The notes beneath the pieces were generated by a model. It was not told the origin of the DNA, made no database searches, and saw only the letters and a program-made list of their open reading frames with translations. DNA of 41,928 nt from Phycisphaerae bacterium (GTDB taxonomy: Bacteria; Planctomycetota; Phycisphaerae; FEN-1346; JAACEH01), in assembly GCA_012729015.1 (NCBI GenBank), contig JAAYDY010000036.1:1-41928 (forward strand), in the 5' to 3' direction. Position 1 is the stretch's first letter. The number at the start of each line of letters is the position of its first letter. Positions 32,097-40,569 of the stretch are shown here, piece after piece. Both the position numbers and the translations under genes were made by a program.

Positions 32097-32196
32097 GCTG
32101 GGTGCCATGCCTGCCCCGTCAGGCATGGGCGTGTTCGCGTGGCTGCCCCTCGACGGTGCTCGGGAACTGCGTCAAGCAGCCACCCTACGGCTGAGG
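32097..32196 (-). repeat. Composite interspersed repeat, complete copy (reverse)
   Basis: Read on the minus strand it is the reference copy: gtagggtggctgc at one end, ttcccgagcaccgtcgaggg, then the gcagccac half that closes the hairpin, and after about 15 nt the palindrome cctgacggggcagg. It sits 30 nt after the DUF4870 stop. The frame through these units yields the recurring peptide RCSGTASSSH, seen at several loci, which is a sign of repeat DNA and not of genes. Confidence 0.8.
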
Positions 32197-32311
32197 GGCC
32201 GTAATGCCACTTTACGGCAGCATGTTGCGCGTGGCATGTTTTCGGACGGCCTGAGAGGGCATCGTCACATTGTCTCGTCACGCCGTGGCGGGTGAACGAG
32301 GAGGCATTCTC

Positions 32312-33148
32312 ATGAGACTCTCGCCCCTGATGCTGACGGCCGCCGGCGTCGCGGCGACGATGGTTGCAGCGGCGCTGGCCCAGACGTACTCAACTCCGTC
32401 GGGCCAGGGCGTCGAGACGGGCCGCCCGCGAGCCGTCCGCGACGAGGCCGTGCCGACCGAGAAAGAGCGGCTGGCCGAGGATCGCCGCCTCCAGGCCGAG
32501 CTGCGCAAGATCCGCGCCGGCAAGACGGGCGTGACGAAGATCGAGCCGTTGCGCCTCGGGGCGCGGGAGCTGGTGTCGGTGACGGCCCAGCGCGACGAGC
32601 AGACGGTGGTGCTCCTGGTGCCGCAGGTGCGACGCACCGGCCGACGGGCGTGGGAGAATCCGGAGGAACTGCTGACGGCGCTGCGGGCCCTGCGGCCCGA
32701 ACAGTACGAGGTGATTCACACCGAGGAAGCCTACGGCGTCGAGTGGATCACCGGCGTCGGCGAAGGCAGCCCGACGACGCTGGCCGACATGGCGCGGCGC
32801 GCCCTGGGTCGCGATGCCGTCACCGACGGCCCCAGGAAGCCGACCGGTGACGAGACCAAGGCGACCGACACCCCGGCACCGGCTGAGGCCGCCGCCTCAG
32901 GCGTGTTCGTGGAACTGATGGACGGCCAGATCGACGGCAAGCCGTACAAGGCCGTCGTCATGCAGCGCGGCGTGATGCTCACCCGCACGGAGTTGTGGCT
33001 CGCGCAGGTGCGATCCCGCGGCGGCCTTGCGGCCCCTCGCGCCGACGTGCTCGCCGAAGCCGCCAAACTGACCCCCGGCGACAGGATCACCGTCCGGTAT
33101 GTGACGGTGGACGGCCGCCTGTACGTGACGGAACTGAAGAAGGACTGA
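32312..33148 (+). CDS. Exported hypothetical protein
   Basis: A 278-residue protein with a signal peptide (about residues 1-25, cleavage near ALAQ). A charged helical stretch (about 48-75, EKERLAEDRRLQAELRKIRAG) and an Ala/Pro-rich linker (about 170-195) separate a first domain containing the VSVTAQRDEQTVVLLVPQVR segment from a C-terminal domain (about 200-278) that ends in GDRITVRYVTVDGRLYVTEL. No family recognised. GAGGAGG lies before the ATG at 32312. The next gene starts 8 nt after its stop, so they are probably co-transcribed. Confidence 0.65.
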   Translation: MRLSPLMLTAAGVAATMVAAALAQTYSTPSGQGVETGRPRAVRDEAVPTEKERLAEDRRLQAELRKIRAGKTGVTKIEPLRLGARELVSVTAQRDEQTVVLLVPQVRRTGRRAWENPEELLTALRALRPEQYEVIHTEEAYGVEWITGVGEGSPTTLADMARRALGRDAVTDGPRKPTGDETKATDTPAPAEAAASGVFVELMDGQIDGKPYKAVVMQRGVMLTRTELWLAQVRSRGGLAAPRADVLAEAAKLTPGDRITVRYVTVDGRLYVTELKKD

Positions 33149-33155
33149 CCTCGTC

Positions 33156-33998
33156 GTGCCCCACCCGGTCGTGATTTTCGGAAGCGGCAGCCGCGGCAAC
33201 TCGATGCTCGTGGCCGGTCCGCGCGGGCGCATTCTGCTGGACATGGGCTTCCCGCAGCGGCGCATCGTGGGCCACCTGCGCGACGAGGGCCTGGAGCCGA
33301 CGGACGTGGACGCGCTGCTGGTCACGCACACCCACGGCGACCACGTGGGCGACAGCGCGTTGAAGTTCTGCTGGCGCCATCATGTGCCCCTGGTGGCGGC
33401 GCGCGAGAACCTGGCGGTGCTGCGTGCCCGGTACCGGCCGGTGATGGGGCGGCTGGACCGCGCGGGCCTGCTGCGCGAGATGCCGCCGCGCGGTCTGGAG
33501 ATCAAGGGGCTTCAGGTGCGCCCGTTTGCCGTGCCGCACGACGCCGAGGGCATCTGCCTGGGGTACCATGTCACGATCGAGCCGGCCCACAGCGACGGGA
33601 CGCCCGTCCGCGTCGCGGCGACGACGGACCTGGGCGCCGTGCCGCCGGAGGTGCTCCAGCGGCTGGCGGAGGCGGAGATTGTCGTGCTGGAGTCCAATCA
33701 CGATCCCGACCTGCTGGTCGCCAGCGGGCGTCCGCAGCCGTTGGTGAACCGCATCGCCGGCCCGTTCGGCCACCTGTCCAACGGGGCTGCCGCCGAAGCC
33801 GTCGCGGCCCTGCTCAACCGCGCCGAGCCTGGCCAGGTGCGCACCATCGTCCTGGCCCACCTGAGCCGCGACTGCAACGACCGCTCCATCGCCCTGCATT
33901 GCACCCGCCACGCGCTGAAGGGGTTCGACGGTCCCCGGCCGCAGGTGGCTGCCGCCGACCAGGACGCGCCCCTGACCGTCGCCCTGCCGGCCACCTGA
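33156..33998 (+). CDS. MBL-fold metallo-hydrolase (YycJ/WalJ-like)
   Basis: A 280-residue metallo-beta-lactamase-fold hydrolase of the YycJ type. The N-terminal FGSGSRGNSMLV leads into LLDMG, then the metal motif THTHGDHVGD. Further metal ligands are in FAVPHDAEG, TTDLG and the C-terminal LAHLSRDCND, matching the HLSxxxN family pattern. YycJ homologues are described as exonuclease-like or DNA-repair related, but the substrate here is not proven. The GTG at 33156 is used because the conserved domain begins at once; AAGGA lies within the end of the previous gene. Coupled with the exported gene upstream by position only. Confidence 0.82.
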   Translation: MPHPVVIFGSGSRGNSMLVAGPRGRILLDMGFPQRRIVGHLRDEGLEPTDVDALLVTHTHGDHVGDSALKFCWRHHVPLVAARENLAVLRARYRPVMGRLDRAGLLREMPPRGLEIKGLQVRPFAVPHDAEGICLGYHVTIEPAHSDGTPVRVAATTDLGAVPPEVLQRLAEAEIVVLESNHDPDLLVASGRPQPLVNRIAGPFGHLSNGAAAEAVAALLNRAEPGQVRTIVLAHLSRDCNDRSIALHCTRHALKGFDGPRPQVAAADQDAPLTVALPAT

Positions 33999-34063
33999 CC
34001 CGCGCGACGGCGATTCTCCCTGGATCAACGTGGGTGCTGCGCAGGCGTCGCGTGACACACGTC

Positions 34064-34190
34064 CGCGTGGCTACAAGCAGCCACCCTACGCCTGCGTCGG
34101 GTGGCATGGCCACGCTCGCGTGACCATGAAGAACAGGCCGGAGAACAAGGACGGGGGCCTGCCTGACGGAGCGGGCATGGCACGCGAGCC
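34064..34190. repeat. Broken composite repeat and palindromes
   Basis: The gap 33999-34273 contains a shortened gtggct...agccac unit (34068-34085), the catggccacg palindrome (about 34105-34128) and a variant of the cctgacggagcggg half (about 34162-34178). It looks like two or three repeat units broken and rearranged. No gene. Confidence 0.6.
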
Positions 34191-34273
34191 GCCCCTGCGG
34201 TCGGCGCTGGGAGCGGCCGAGGTGCAGGCGTTTCGCGGAAATACCGGATGAACGTGATACAAGGAGGGTCAAG

Positions 34274-35419
34274 TTGCCGATGATGCCCGCTATGCGACGG
34301 GTTTCTCGTTGGACGATTCGGTCGATGGCGGCCGCGGCGATGGCTCTGGCCTGTGTCTTGGGCGGCTGCGGCGGCGCGGACGAGCCCGCGGCGGCGCCCT
34401 ATGCCACCGACGCCGTGTCGGTGACGTTCCGGCAGGAGACCGTCGGCGACCGCGCAGCCGTGCGCGGCGACGCCGATTTCGTCACCATGAGCACCGAGGG
34501 CCGCCTCGTTGTGTACGCCGCGGACCGGGCTCGGGCCGAGACGGCCATCCGCGCCGCCCTGGACCGTGTGGCCGAGATTGCCGCGGCGCTGAACCGCTAC
34601 GATCCGTCGAGCGAACTCTCGGCGATCAATGCTGCCGCAGGAGGGGCGCCCCTGGAGGTCAGTTCGACCACGGGCCGGGCCATCGAGGCCGCGCGGCACT
34701 GGTGGCAGGCCAGCGACGGGGCGTTCAATCCGCTCGTGGGGCCGTTGGTGGTCCTGTGGAAGGAGGCGGCCCGCGCCGGCGTCGAGCCGTCCGACGAGGC
34801 CGTCGAGGCCGCGCGGGCCCTGCTCGACATGAGTGCCCTGGACTGCGAGCCCCTGGCCGACGGTCGGTATCGCGTGCGTCTGCCGCAGGCGGGCATGCAG
34901 TTGGACCTGGGCGGTCTGGCCAAGGGGTGGGCGGCGGAGGAAGCCGTCGCCGCGGCGCGCCGCACGGAGGATCCGCATTCGGTCCTGGTGATGCTCGGCG
35001 GCGACGGCACAGTCTGGAGCGAGCCGGGTTGGCCGCGGAAGTGGACCGTGGCGGTCCAGGATCCGCGCGATGCCGGTAGCCGCACGGTGCTGACGAAGAT
35101 CGAGCTGGCCAACGGCAGCGTGGTCACCAGCGGGGATTATTATCGGTATCTGGAGGTGAACGGCCGCCGTCTGAGCCACATTATCGACCCGGGGACGGGT
35201 CGTCCGACGACCGGCCGTCTGGCCGGAGCGACGGTGATCCACCCCGACGGCGGCGGGGCCGACGCCCTGGCCACGGCCTGCATGGTCCTGGGGCCGGACG
35301 AGGCACTGGCCCTTCTGGCCCGCACGGCGGGGGCCGACGGGCTGATGCTTTCGTTGTCGGGAGAGGCCCTGGTACGCCATGAAACGGCGGGCTTCGCGGC
35401 CTGCGAAATCGGCCCCTGA
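34274..35419 (+). CDS. apbE: FAD:protein FMN transferase (ApbE), lipoprotein
   Basis: A 381-residue periplasmic lipoprotein of the ApbE family, which attaches FMN to Thr/Ser of flavoproteins such as NqrB/NqrC or RnfG-type subunits. A lipobox (LGGC, C32) ends the signal peptide. Family motifs are LNRYDPSSELSAIN, FNPLVGPLVVLW, DLGGLAKGWAA, VMLGGDGTVW and SGDYYRYLEVNGRRLSHIID with PGTGRPT, followed by GADALATACMVLG for metal/FAD binding. The TTG at 34274 has AAGGAGGG with ideal spacing; ATG codons at 34280 and 34283 are alternatives. No flavinylated partner (nqr, rnf) is in the window. Confidence 0.88.
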   Translation: MPMMPAMRRVSRWTIRSMAAAAMALACVLGGCGGADEPAAAPYATDAVSVTFRQETVGDRAAVRGDADFVTMSTEGRLVVYAADRARAETAIRAALDRVAEIAAALNRYDPSSELSAINAAAGGAPLEVSSTTGRAIEAARHWWQASDGAFNPLVGPLVVLWKEAARAGVEPSDEAVEAARALLDMSALDCEPLADGRYRVRLPQAGMQLDLGGLAKGWAAEEAVAAARRTEDPHSVLVMLGGDGTVWSEPGWPRKWTVAVQDPRDAGSRTVLTKIELANGSVVTSGDYYRYLEVNGRRLSHIIDPGTGRPTTGRLAGATVIHPDGGGADALATACMVLGPDEALALLARTAGADGLMLSLSGEALVRHETAGFAACEIGP

Positions 35420-35460
35420 CGCCGCGAGGCGTGGATATCCGAACGGGGCCTGTTTTTGTC

Positions 35461-35489
35461 TTGACAGAAGGCGGCGACACGATAATTAT
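35461..35489 (+). promoter_or_regulatory. Putative promoter of the DUF2007 gene
   Basis: TTGACA (35461-35466, perfect), 17-nt spacer, AATTAT (35484-35489, 4 of 6) in one of the most AT-rich spots of the window. A GATAAT at 35481-35486 is a better -10 but only 14 nt from the -35. Confidence 0.5.
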
Positions 35490-35541
35490 TCACCAGCGCC
35501 GCGTGGCGGCGCGGCAATGACGTAAGGTCGGAGACGAACGG

Positions 35542-36003
35542 ATGGCCCGGAGCAGGAAGCGCAACGAAGACGCGGATGCCGTTCCGCCGGAGAAGCCCGA
35601 GAAGGGCAAGGCGGACGGCGACGGCACCATGACCGAACTGGTGACCGTGGTTCAGGCACCCAATTTGAAAGAGGCTCAGATGATGAAGTCGATTCTGGAA
35701 TCGGCCGAGATACCGGCCTTCATTGGCGATGACGACACCAGCGGCACCGGCCTGCGCGGCGTGCCGGTCCTGGTTCCCGAGGATCTGGCCGGCCAGGCGG
35801 CCGAGATTCTCGCCGATGCCGCCATGGACGACGAGGAATTCATGGACGACGACATCGACGAGGAAGACGACGATTTCGACGAGGAATGGGACGACGAGGA
35901 TGAGGACGACCTGTTCGACGAGGACGACGATTTCGACGACCTCGACGACGACGACGGCGAGGGGCTCGACGATCTGGACGACGTCGAGGACGACGATCTC
36001 TAG
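35542..36003 (+). CDS. DUF2007 domain protein with Asp/Glu-rich tail
   Basis: A 153-residue protein. Residues about 30-98 form a DUF2007 (signal-transducing-like) domain: VTVVQAPNLKEAQMMKSILE and GVPVLVPEDLAGQAAEIL are its two conserved blocks. The last about 55 residues (from 99) are almost entirely Asp and Glu with few Phe/Leu/Trp, a long acidic tail of net charge near -40. Residues 1-28 are basic and Pro/Lys-rich, so the protein is strongly bipolar. The tail could bind metal or basic proteins, or be a disordered solubility tag; no function is known. Own promoter upstream and terminator downstream. Confidence 0.8.
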   Translation: MARSRKRNEDADAVPPEKPEKGKADGDGTMTELVTVVQAPNLKEAQMMKSILESAEIPAFIGDDDTSGTGLRGVPVLVPEDLAGQAAEILADAAMDDEEFMDDDIDEEDDDFDEEWDDEDEDDLFDEDDDFDDLDDDDGEGLDDLDDVEDDDL

Positions 36004-36030
36004 CCCGCGCGCCGCCCCCTGACCCTGACG

Positions 36031-36072
36031 ACGGACGGTTCCGGATTCGGCGGAATCGTCCGTCCTTCTTTC
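36031..36072 (+). terminator. Intrinsic terminator after the DUF2007 gene
   Basis: acggacggttccg (36031-36043) pairs with cggaatcgtccgt (36051-36063), 13 bp with one G-U, 7-nt loop, followed by ccttcttt. A stable hairpin with a T-rich but interrupted tail, 28 nt after the stop. Confidence 0.65.
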
Positions 36073-36120
36073 AGCCTTCCACCCGACGGCCGGCACGCGA
36101 TCCGGCGAGGAGCCACGACC

Positions 36121-37662
36121 ATGGCACTGCTTCTGGGCATCGACATCGGCACCAGCGGCGCCAAGACCCTGTTGATCGACACGCGCGGCCGCGTGGTCGC
36201 GTCGGCGTCGGCCGAGTATCCCTGCCTGGCCCCGCGACCGGCCTGGAGCGAGCAGGAGCCGCGACACTGGGTGGACGCTGCCCGCAAGACGGTTCGCGCC
36301 GTCATGCGCCGCGCCGCCGGGGGCCGGGTGCTTGCCGTCGGCCTCTCGGGCCAGATGCACGGAGCGGTTTTCCTGGACGCCGCCGGCGATGTCCTGCGCC
36401 CGGCCATCCTCTGGAACGATCAGCGGACCGCCGCCGAGTGCGACGAGATCACGCGCCTGGCCGGAGGGCGGCGACGCCTCCTCCGCATGGTCGCCAACCC
36501 CGCCCTGACCGGCTTCACGGCCCCGAAGATCCTCTGGGTCCGCCGACACGAGCCGCGGCTCTGGGACCGCACCGTCAAGGTTCTCCTGCCCAAGGACTAT
36601 CTGCGGTACCGTCTCACGGGCGAGTTCGCCACCGACGCCAGCGACGCCAGCGGCACGCTGCTGCTGGACGTGCGGCGGCGAGCGTGGTGCCGGCCGCTGC
36701 TGTCGCGGCTCCAGATCGACCCCGACCTGATGCCGCGATGCTACGAGTCGCCCGAGGTCACCGGCGTCCTGAGCGCCGCCGGGGCGCGCCTGCTGGGCCT
36801 CGAGCCGGGCATTCCCGTGGTCGCCGGCGGCGGCGACAATGCGGCTGGAGCCGTCGGCAACGGCGTCGTCCGTCGCGGTGTCGTCAGCGCGAGCCTCGGC
36901 ACCAGCGGCGTCGTCTTCGCGCATGCCGACGCCATGGAAACCGATCCCGAGGGCCGCGTCCACACGTTCTGCACCGCCGTACCCGGCAAGTGGCACGTCA
37001 TGGGTGTCGTCCTGGCCGCCGGCGGCAGCCTCCAGTGGTACCGCAACGTCCTGTGCGAGGCCCAGGCGGCCGAGGCCCGGCGCCGCCGCGTGGACCCCTA
37101 CGACCTTATCACGGCCGACGCCGCCGCGGCCCCCGTCGGCTCGCACGGCCTCTATTTTCTGCCCTACCTGACGGGCGAACGCACGCCGCACGCCGACCCG
37201 AACGCCCGCGGGTGCTGGGTGGGCCTGTCGAACATGCACCGCCGCGGCGAGCTGGCCCGCAGCGTCATGGAAGGCATCACCTACGCCATGCGCGACAGTC
37301 TGGAGATCATCCGCGGCATGGGCGTCCCCGTGAAAGAGATCCGCGCCACCGGCGGCGGGGCACGCAGCGCGTTCTGGCGACAGATGCAGGCCGACGTCTA
37401 CGGTCAGGCCGTCTGCACGATCAACGCCGCCGAGGGGCCCGCCTACGGCGCCGCCCTCCTGGCGGGTGTCGGCGCGGGCGTCTGGGCCGACGTCCCCGAG
37501 GCCTCCGATGCCGTCGTCCGAGTCGGCGCCGCCACCCGACCCGACCGCCGCCGCGCGGCCGCCTACAACCGCCGATATCCCCAGTTCCAGGCACTCTACC
37601 GCAGCCTCCGCGACGACTTCGCCCGGATGGCCGTTCTGGAACTCGACGCCCACGGGGCCTGA
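36121..37662 (+). CDS. xylB: Xylulokinase
   Basis: A 513-residue FGGY-family kinase. ATP-site DIGTSGAKT lies at residues 8-16; xylulokinase-type sequences [13 protein letters not shown] and ILWNDQRT follow (about 76-101). [14 protein letters not shown] carries the catalytic aspartate, and [18 protein letters not shown] and [19 protein letters not shown] are standard for XylB. It phosphorylates D-xylulose to enter the pentose phosphate pathway. Length matches (about 485-515). GAGGAG precedes the ATG. No xylose isomerase or transporter is adjacent, but the xylan-related esterase and glycosidase 12-15 kb upstream fit a pentose diet. Confidence 0.92.
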   Translation: MALLLGIDIGTSGAKTLLIDTRGRVVASASAEYPCLAPRPAWSEQEPRHWVDAARKTVRAVMRRAAGGRVLAVGLSGQMHGAVFLDAAGDVLRPAILWNDQRTAAECDEITRLAGGRRRLLRMVANPALTGFTAPKILWVRRHEPRLWDRTVKVLLPKDYLRYRLTGEFATDASDASGTLLLDVRRRAWCRPLLSRLQIDPDLMPRCYESPEVTGVLSAAGARLLGLEPGIPVVAGGGDNAAGAVGNGVVRRGVVSASLGTSGVVFAHADAMETDPEGRVHTFCTAVPGKWHVMGVVLAAGGSLQWYRNVLCEAQAAEARRRRVDPYDLITADAAAAPVGSHGLYFLPYLTGERTPHADPNARGCWVGLSNMHRRGELARSVMEGITYAMRDSLEIIRGMGVPVKEIRATGGGARSAFWRQMQADVYGQAVCTINAAEGPAYGAALLAGVGAGVWADVPEASDAVVRVGAATRPDRRRAAAYNRRYPQFQALYRSLRDDFARMAVLELDAHGA

Positions 37663-37855
37663 CACCGTTGTCGTACGGTGCCACGGACCTCGTGCCCGCG
37701 AGTCCAACGGGCAGCTGGGTGCCATGCAACGCCGTCAACTGTAGCCTGCCACCCTCTGTCCCAAGAGGCGTGCCAGGCAGGCTTCTTCTCTTGGGTTCAT
37801 CGTGCGGCATTTTGGCGGTCCGGGCGGCGATTCCTTCTTGCGGTGTGGCCGGGGC
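37663..37855. repeat. Intergenic repeat fragments after xylB
   Basis: 37666-37700 resembles the block at 128-166 (ttgtcgtac and the cgtgcccg half of its hairpin) and 37712-37735 has a degenerate composite-repeat fragment (cagctgggtgccatgc). 37760-37767 (cccaagag) pairs with 37788-37795 (ctcttggg), a hairpin that could end the xylB transcript, without a T-run. No gene. Confidence 0.5.
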
Positions 37856-37915
37856 GTAGGTCGGGTCAACAGACCCGACACGCAGGGATCCGTCGAGTCT
37901 GTTGACCCGACCTAC
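37856..37915. repeat. Interspersed repeat C, long inverted repeat, copy 2
   Basis: gtaggtcgggtcaacagac at 37856-37874 is complementary to gtctgttgacccgacctac ending at 37915, with about 22 nt between arms. It lies 3 nt from the minus-strand stop of the LPS-kinase gene, so it probably also forms the 3' end of that mRNA. Same element as 14816-14893. Confidence 0.8.
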
Positions 37916-37918
37916 ATA

Positions 37919-39685
37919 CTACGAACTCTTCCGAGCCTGGAGCTTGGCGTCGTGCCGCGCGATCCGCGCCGTCTTGGCGGCGACGTCGGCGATCAGGCCC
38001 CGCGCCGCGGCGTCCAATCTGCCGACGCCCAGGTACCGACGCAGGAACCGCACCTTGTCGGTCCGGGTCACGATGCCGGCCGGGGCAGAGTAGTCGAGCG
38101 AGGCCAGATCTTTGACGATCCACCGCCGCCCGAGTCGCCCGCCGCGGCCCCGACGCACGCGTTGAAGGTCGATGACGTGCAGCACCAGCGGCGGCCCGGC
38201 GTCGCCCAGCGGCCGCTCGCGCACGAAGAGGTGGCACAGATAGAAATCGCGATGGCAGAAGCCGTGGCCGTGCATCCGTCGGGCCACATCGGCGATCCGC
38301 GCGACGAGTTCCCGCTTCAGCCTCACGTCGCCGCCGCCTTCACCGCCGCTGAACCGCCTCCGCAGGTAATCGTCGGCCGGCTCGCCGCCGGGAATCTCCT
38401 CGGTAATCAGGAACGAGTCCTGCCGCAGCGACCAGCGGTGCTCCTGCCCCCAGGCCACGGGCTGCGGCGTGGCCAGGCCGATGTGGACCAGTTGCAGCAG
38501 GTTGCGGTACTCGGTCTCGGCCCGTGTCTGCGGCTTGCGCCAGAAGAGCAGCCCGTCGAGCCACGATCGCGTGTCCACGCGTCGGTGCCGCTTGACGTAG
38601 AGGGCCGACTCGCCGCCGCCGTCGGGCCACGCGAACGGCACCCGCACCGTGAGCCGGTCGGGCACGTCGCGGTACGGCGTGCCGCCGCGGTACTCCATCA
38701 CACCGCGCACCGTGTCCAGCCCCAGAGACCGGAGTACCGGCAGGAACCGTTCGACCGCCAGGATCCGCTGGTCGTCCACGTGACGGAGGTTTTCCTTGTC
38801 CAGCGGCACCATGCCCGGCGGCGCCTCGTGGCGGGTCCGGAACCGTCGCGGATCGCGTCCGCGGCCGCTCAGGCGGTCGCTTCGCGTTGCGACACGGGCG
38901 ATCATCTCGCGCGTGGCCGGCGTCAGGTGCGATTGCCGCGCGTAAGCCAGGACGAACCGCAGGCGATCCGTCCGCGTCGCCGGTGTCTCGCGGAGCGTCG
39001 CCTCCAGGGCGGCCAGGTCACGCCATCGGTGCTGCGGCGACAGATGCGGAAACCGGTGCGCCCGCTGCGCGTCGATCAACGTCGGGGCGAATGAGCCCGA
39101 GTCGTCCGGCGACCGTCGCACAAAGACGTGCTTGGCGTACAGGTCGCGAAACACCATGCCGGCGTCGTGCATCCGGCGCACGAACGCGCCCAGCTCGCGG
39201 GCCAGGGCGTGCCGGTCGTGGACTTCGACGGGCGTCGGCGTCGCCGAGAACCAGGCCAGGTAATCCGCCAGGTTCACTGCGTCGGGCACCTCGCGGACGA
39301 GCAGCAGGGCTCGCTTGAAGAACCCCGCCTGCCGCACCTCGCCCATGGCCACCGGTTCGGCCACGGCCGTGCCGCGCGCGGTCAGGGCCCGCAGGTTCTG
39401 CCACTCGCGCCGGCTCCGCGACGGCGGGGGGCGCAGCCCGGCGGCCAGCCACCGTCGCACGACCATCGCCGCCTTGGGATTCCATTCGCGTTTCAAGTAG
39501 AGCGGCACGGACCGCCCCTGGGCGTCGTCCAGCACAAGCCGCACGACGTTGCGGTCGCGGTGGCCGTCGATGCTGCGGCCGCCGTCGTAGGCGAACAGCG
39601 CCTCGAACGTGTCGAGCCCGTGGGCGGCCAGCAACTCGCGCCATGCGGGAGAGATTTCCAGTACGGTTCTGCCCATCGCCCTCAT
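37919..39685 (-). CDS. Double-domain lipopolysaccharide kinase-like protein
   Basis: A 588-residue cytoplasmic protein with two tandem Kdo/WaaP-type LPS-kinase domains. Domain 1 (about 35-270): Lys65 in LYLKRE, catalytic-loop FRDLYAKHVFV (D181) and LIDAQR (D205). Domain 2 (about 330-575): Lys365 in LYVKRH, CHRDFYLCHLFV (H478, D480) and VIDLQR (D506). The HxD histidine is Phe in domain 1, so domain 2 looks more canonical. WaaP-family kinases phosphorylate LPS core sugars. The ATG at 39685 overlaps the stop of the GT2 gene as ATGA, indicating translational coupling. The duplication in one chain is unusual compared with single-domain WaaP (about 265 aa). Confidence 0.82.
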   Translation of the reverse strand: MRAMGRTVLEISPAWRELLAAHGLDTFEALFAYDGGRSIDGHRDRNVVRLVLDDAQGRSVPLYLKREWNPKAAMVVRRWLAAGLRPPPSRSRREWQNLRALTARGTAVAEPVAMGEVRQAGFFKRALLLVREVPDAVNLADYLAWFSATPTPVEVHDRHALARELGAFVRRMHDAGMVFRDLYAKHVFVRRSPDDSGSFAPTLIDAQRAHRFPHLSPQHRWRDLAALEATLRETPATRTDRLRFVLAYARQSHLTPATREMIARVATRSDRLSGRGRDPRRFRTRHEAPPGMVPLDKENLRHVDDQRILAVERFLPVLRSLGLDTVRGVMEYRGGTPYRDVPDRLTVRVPFAWPDGGGESALYVKRHRRVDTRSWLDGLLFWRKPQTRAETEYRNLLQLVHIGLATPQPVAWGQEHRWSLRQDSFLITEEIPGGEPADDYLRRRFSGGEGGGDVRLKRELVARIADVARRMHGHGFCHRDFYLCHLFVRERPLGDAGPPLVLHVIDLQRVRRGRGGRLGRRWIVKDLASLDYSAPAGIVTRTDKVRFLRRYLGVGRLDAAARGLIADVAAKTARIARHDAKLQARKSS

Positions 39686-40554
39686 CGCCTGTCCAGCGAC
39701 TCGTCCTCCAAGAGTGCCGCGACCGACGGTTCGGCCATCAGCCGCTCGATCCGCCGCGCCGTCCGCCGCCGCACGCGGCCCGTGCGGATCGTCCGCTGCG
39801 GGCTCAGGTACGCCGTCGCATGGACCACGTGCTCGACGAGTTGCCGCATCTGCCGCGGCGGAAGCAGCCGCACATGGTACCCGCGCTCCGCGAGGCCGTG
39901 GTAGGCGTCCTCGCCCGCGGTCTTGTAGCGGCGCGGCAGGAAGTCCAGCTCCGCATCCACCAGGGCCTGGCGCCGGTATAGCGCACAGAAACTCCGTGCG
40001 TGCGGCGGCCGTTCGCGCAACGACTCGGGCACCGGTCGCCCCATGAGCCGCAGGGCCAGCCGCCGGTACGCCTTCGCGTCGCCCAGCGGCTTCAGGGCCG
40101 CACCCAGCGGTCCCGGCCCGTCGATCTTGTCGGCGCCCAGCGCCGCCAGACGCGGATCGTCGAGCATCGGCTGCCGCAGCGCGGCCAGCCACCCGTCCCG
40201 CAGCGGCAGCGTGTCGGTGTGCATCGCCAGCAGAAACTCGCCTCGCGCCGCGGCCAGCCCGAGGTTCAGCGCCGTCGCGTGCGCCAGGGCCGCCTCGGGC
40301 GGCACCGTGTCGGCCGGCCGCTCGATCAGCCGTATCCACGACACCCCGCGCACGTACGACAGCGACTCGCCGTCGCCCGACGCGTTGTCCACCACGATCA
40401 CCTCGTACGGCACGTCGGTGCGCCGGCGGATCGCGCGCAGACACAGCCGCGCCAGCAGCGGCGTCTCGAAGTGCGGCACCACGATCGACACCGCCCCCGG
40501 GGGCGGCGGCATCGTGCCGCGAGCGATGTTGTGCAACGTCTCGCTATCGAGCAT
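39682..40554 (-). CDS. Family 2 glycosyltransferase
   Basis: A 290-residue GT-A fold glycosyltransferase of family 2. Start SIVVPHFETPLLARLCLRAI, nucleotide-binding VIVVDNASGDGE, and the acidic metal region LLAMHTDTLPLRDGWL. The C-terminal part (AYHGLAERGYHVRLLP) resembles family members that decorate LPS or capsule. No membrane helix, so it acts at the cytoplasmic face. AAGGA is 6 nt before the ATG at 40554. It is followed by the LPS kinase through an ATGA overlap and lies 15 nt after the GT9 gene: a three-gene LPS core unit. Donor and acceptor sugars unknown. Confidence 0.87.
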   Translation of the reverse strand: MLDSETLHNIARGTMPPPPGAVSIVVPHFETPLLARLCLRAIRRRTDVPYEVIVVDNASGDGESLSYVRGVSWIRLIERPADTVPPEAALAHATALNLGLAAARGEFLLAMHTDTLPLRDGWLAALRQPMLDDPRLAALGADKIDGPGPLGAALKPLGDAKAYRRLALRLMGRPVPESLRERPPHARSFCALYRRQALVDAELDFLPRRYKTAGEDAYHGLAERGYHVRLLPPRQMRQLVEHVVHATAYLSPQRTIRTGRVRRRTARRIERLMAEPSVAALLEDESLDRR

Positions 40555-40569
40555 AACGTCCTTGTTGCA

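Noticed and set aside
32097..32196. Repeat-derived peptide RCSGTASSSH appearing in three unrelated open frames
   Set aside because: The same peptide arises wherever the composite repeat occurs, so the frames are artefacts.
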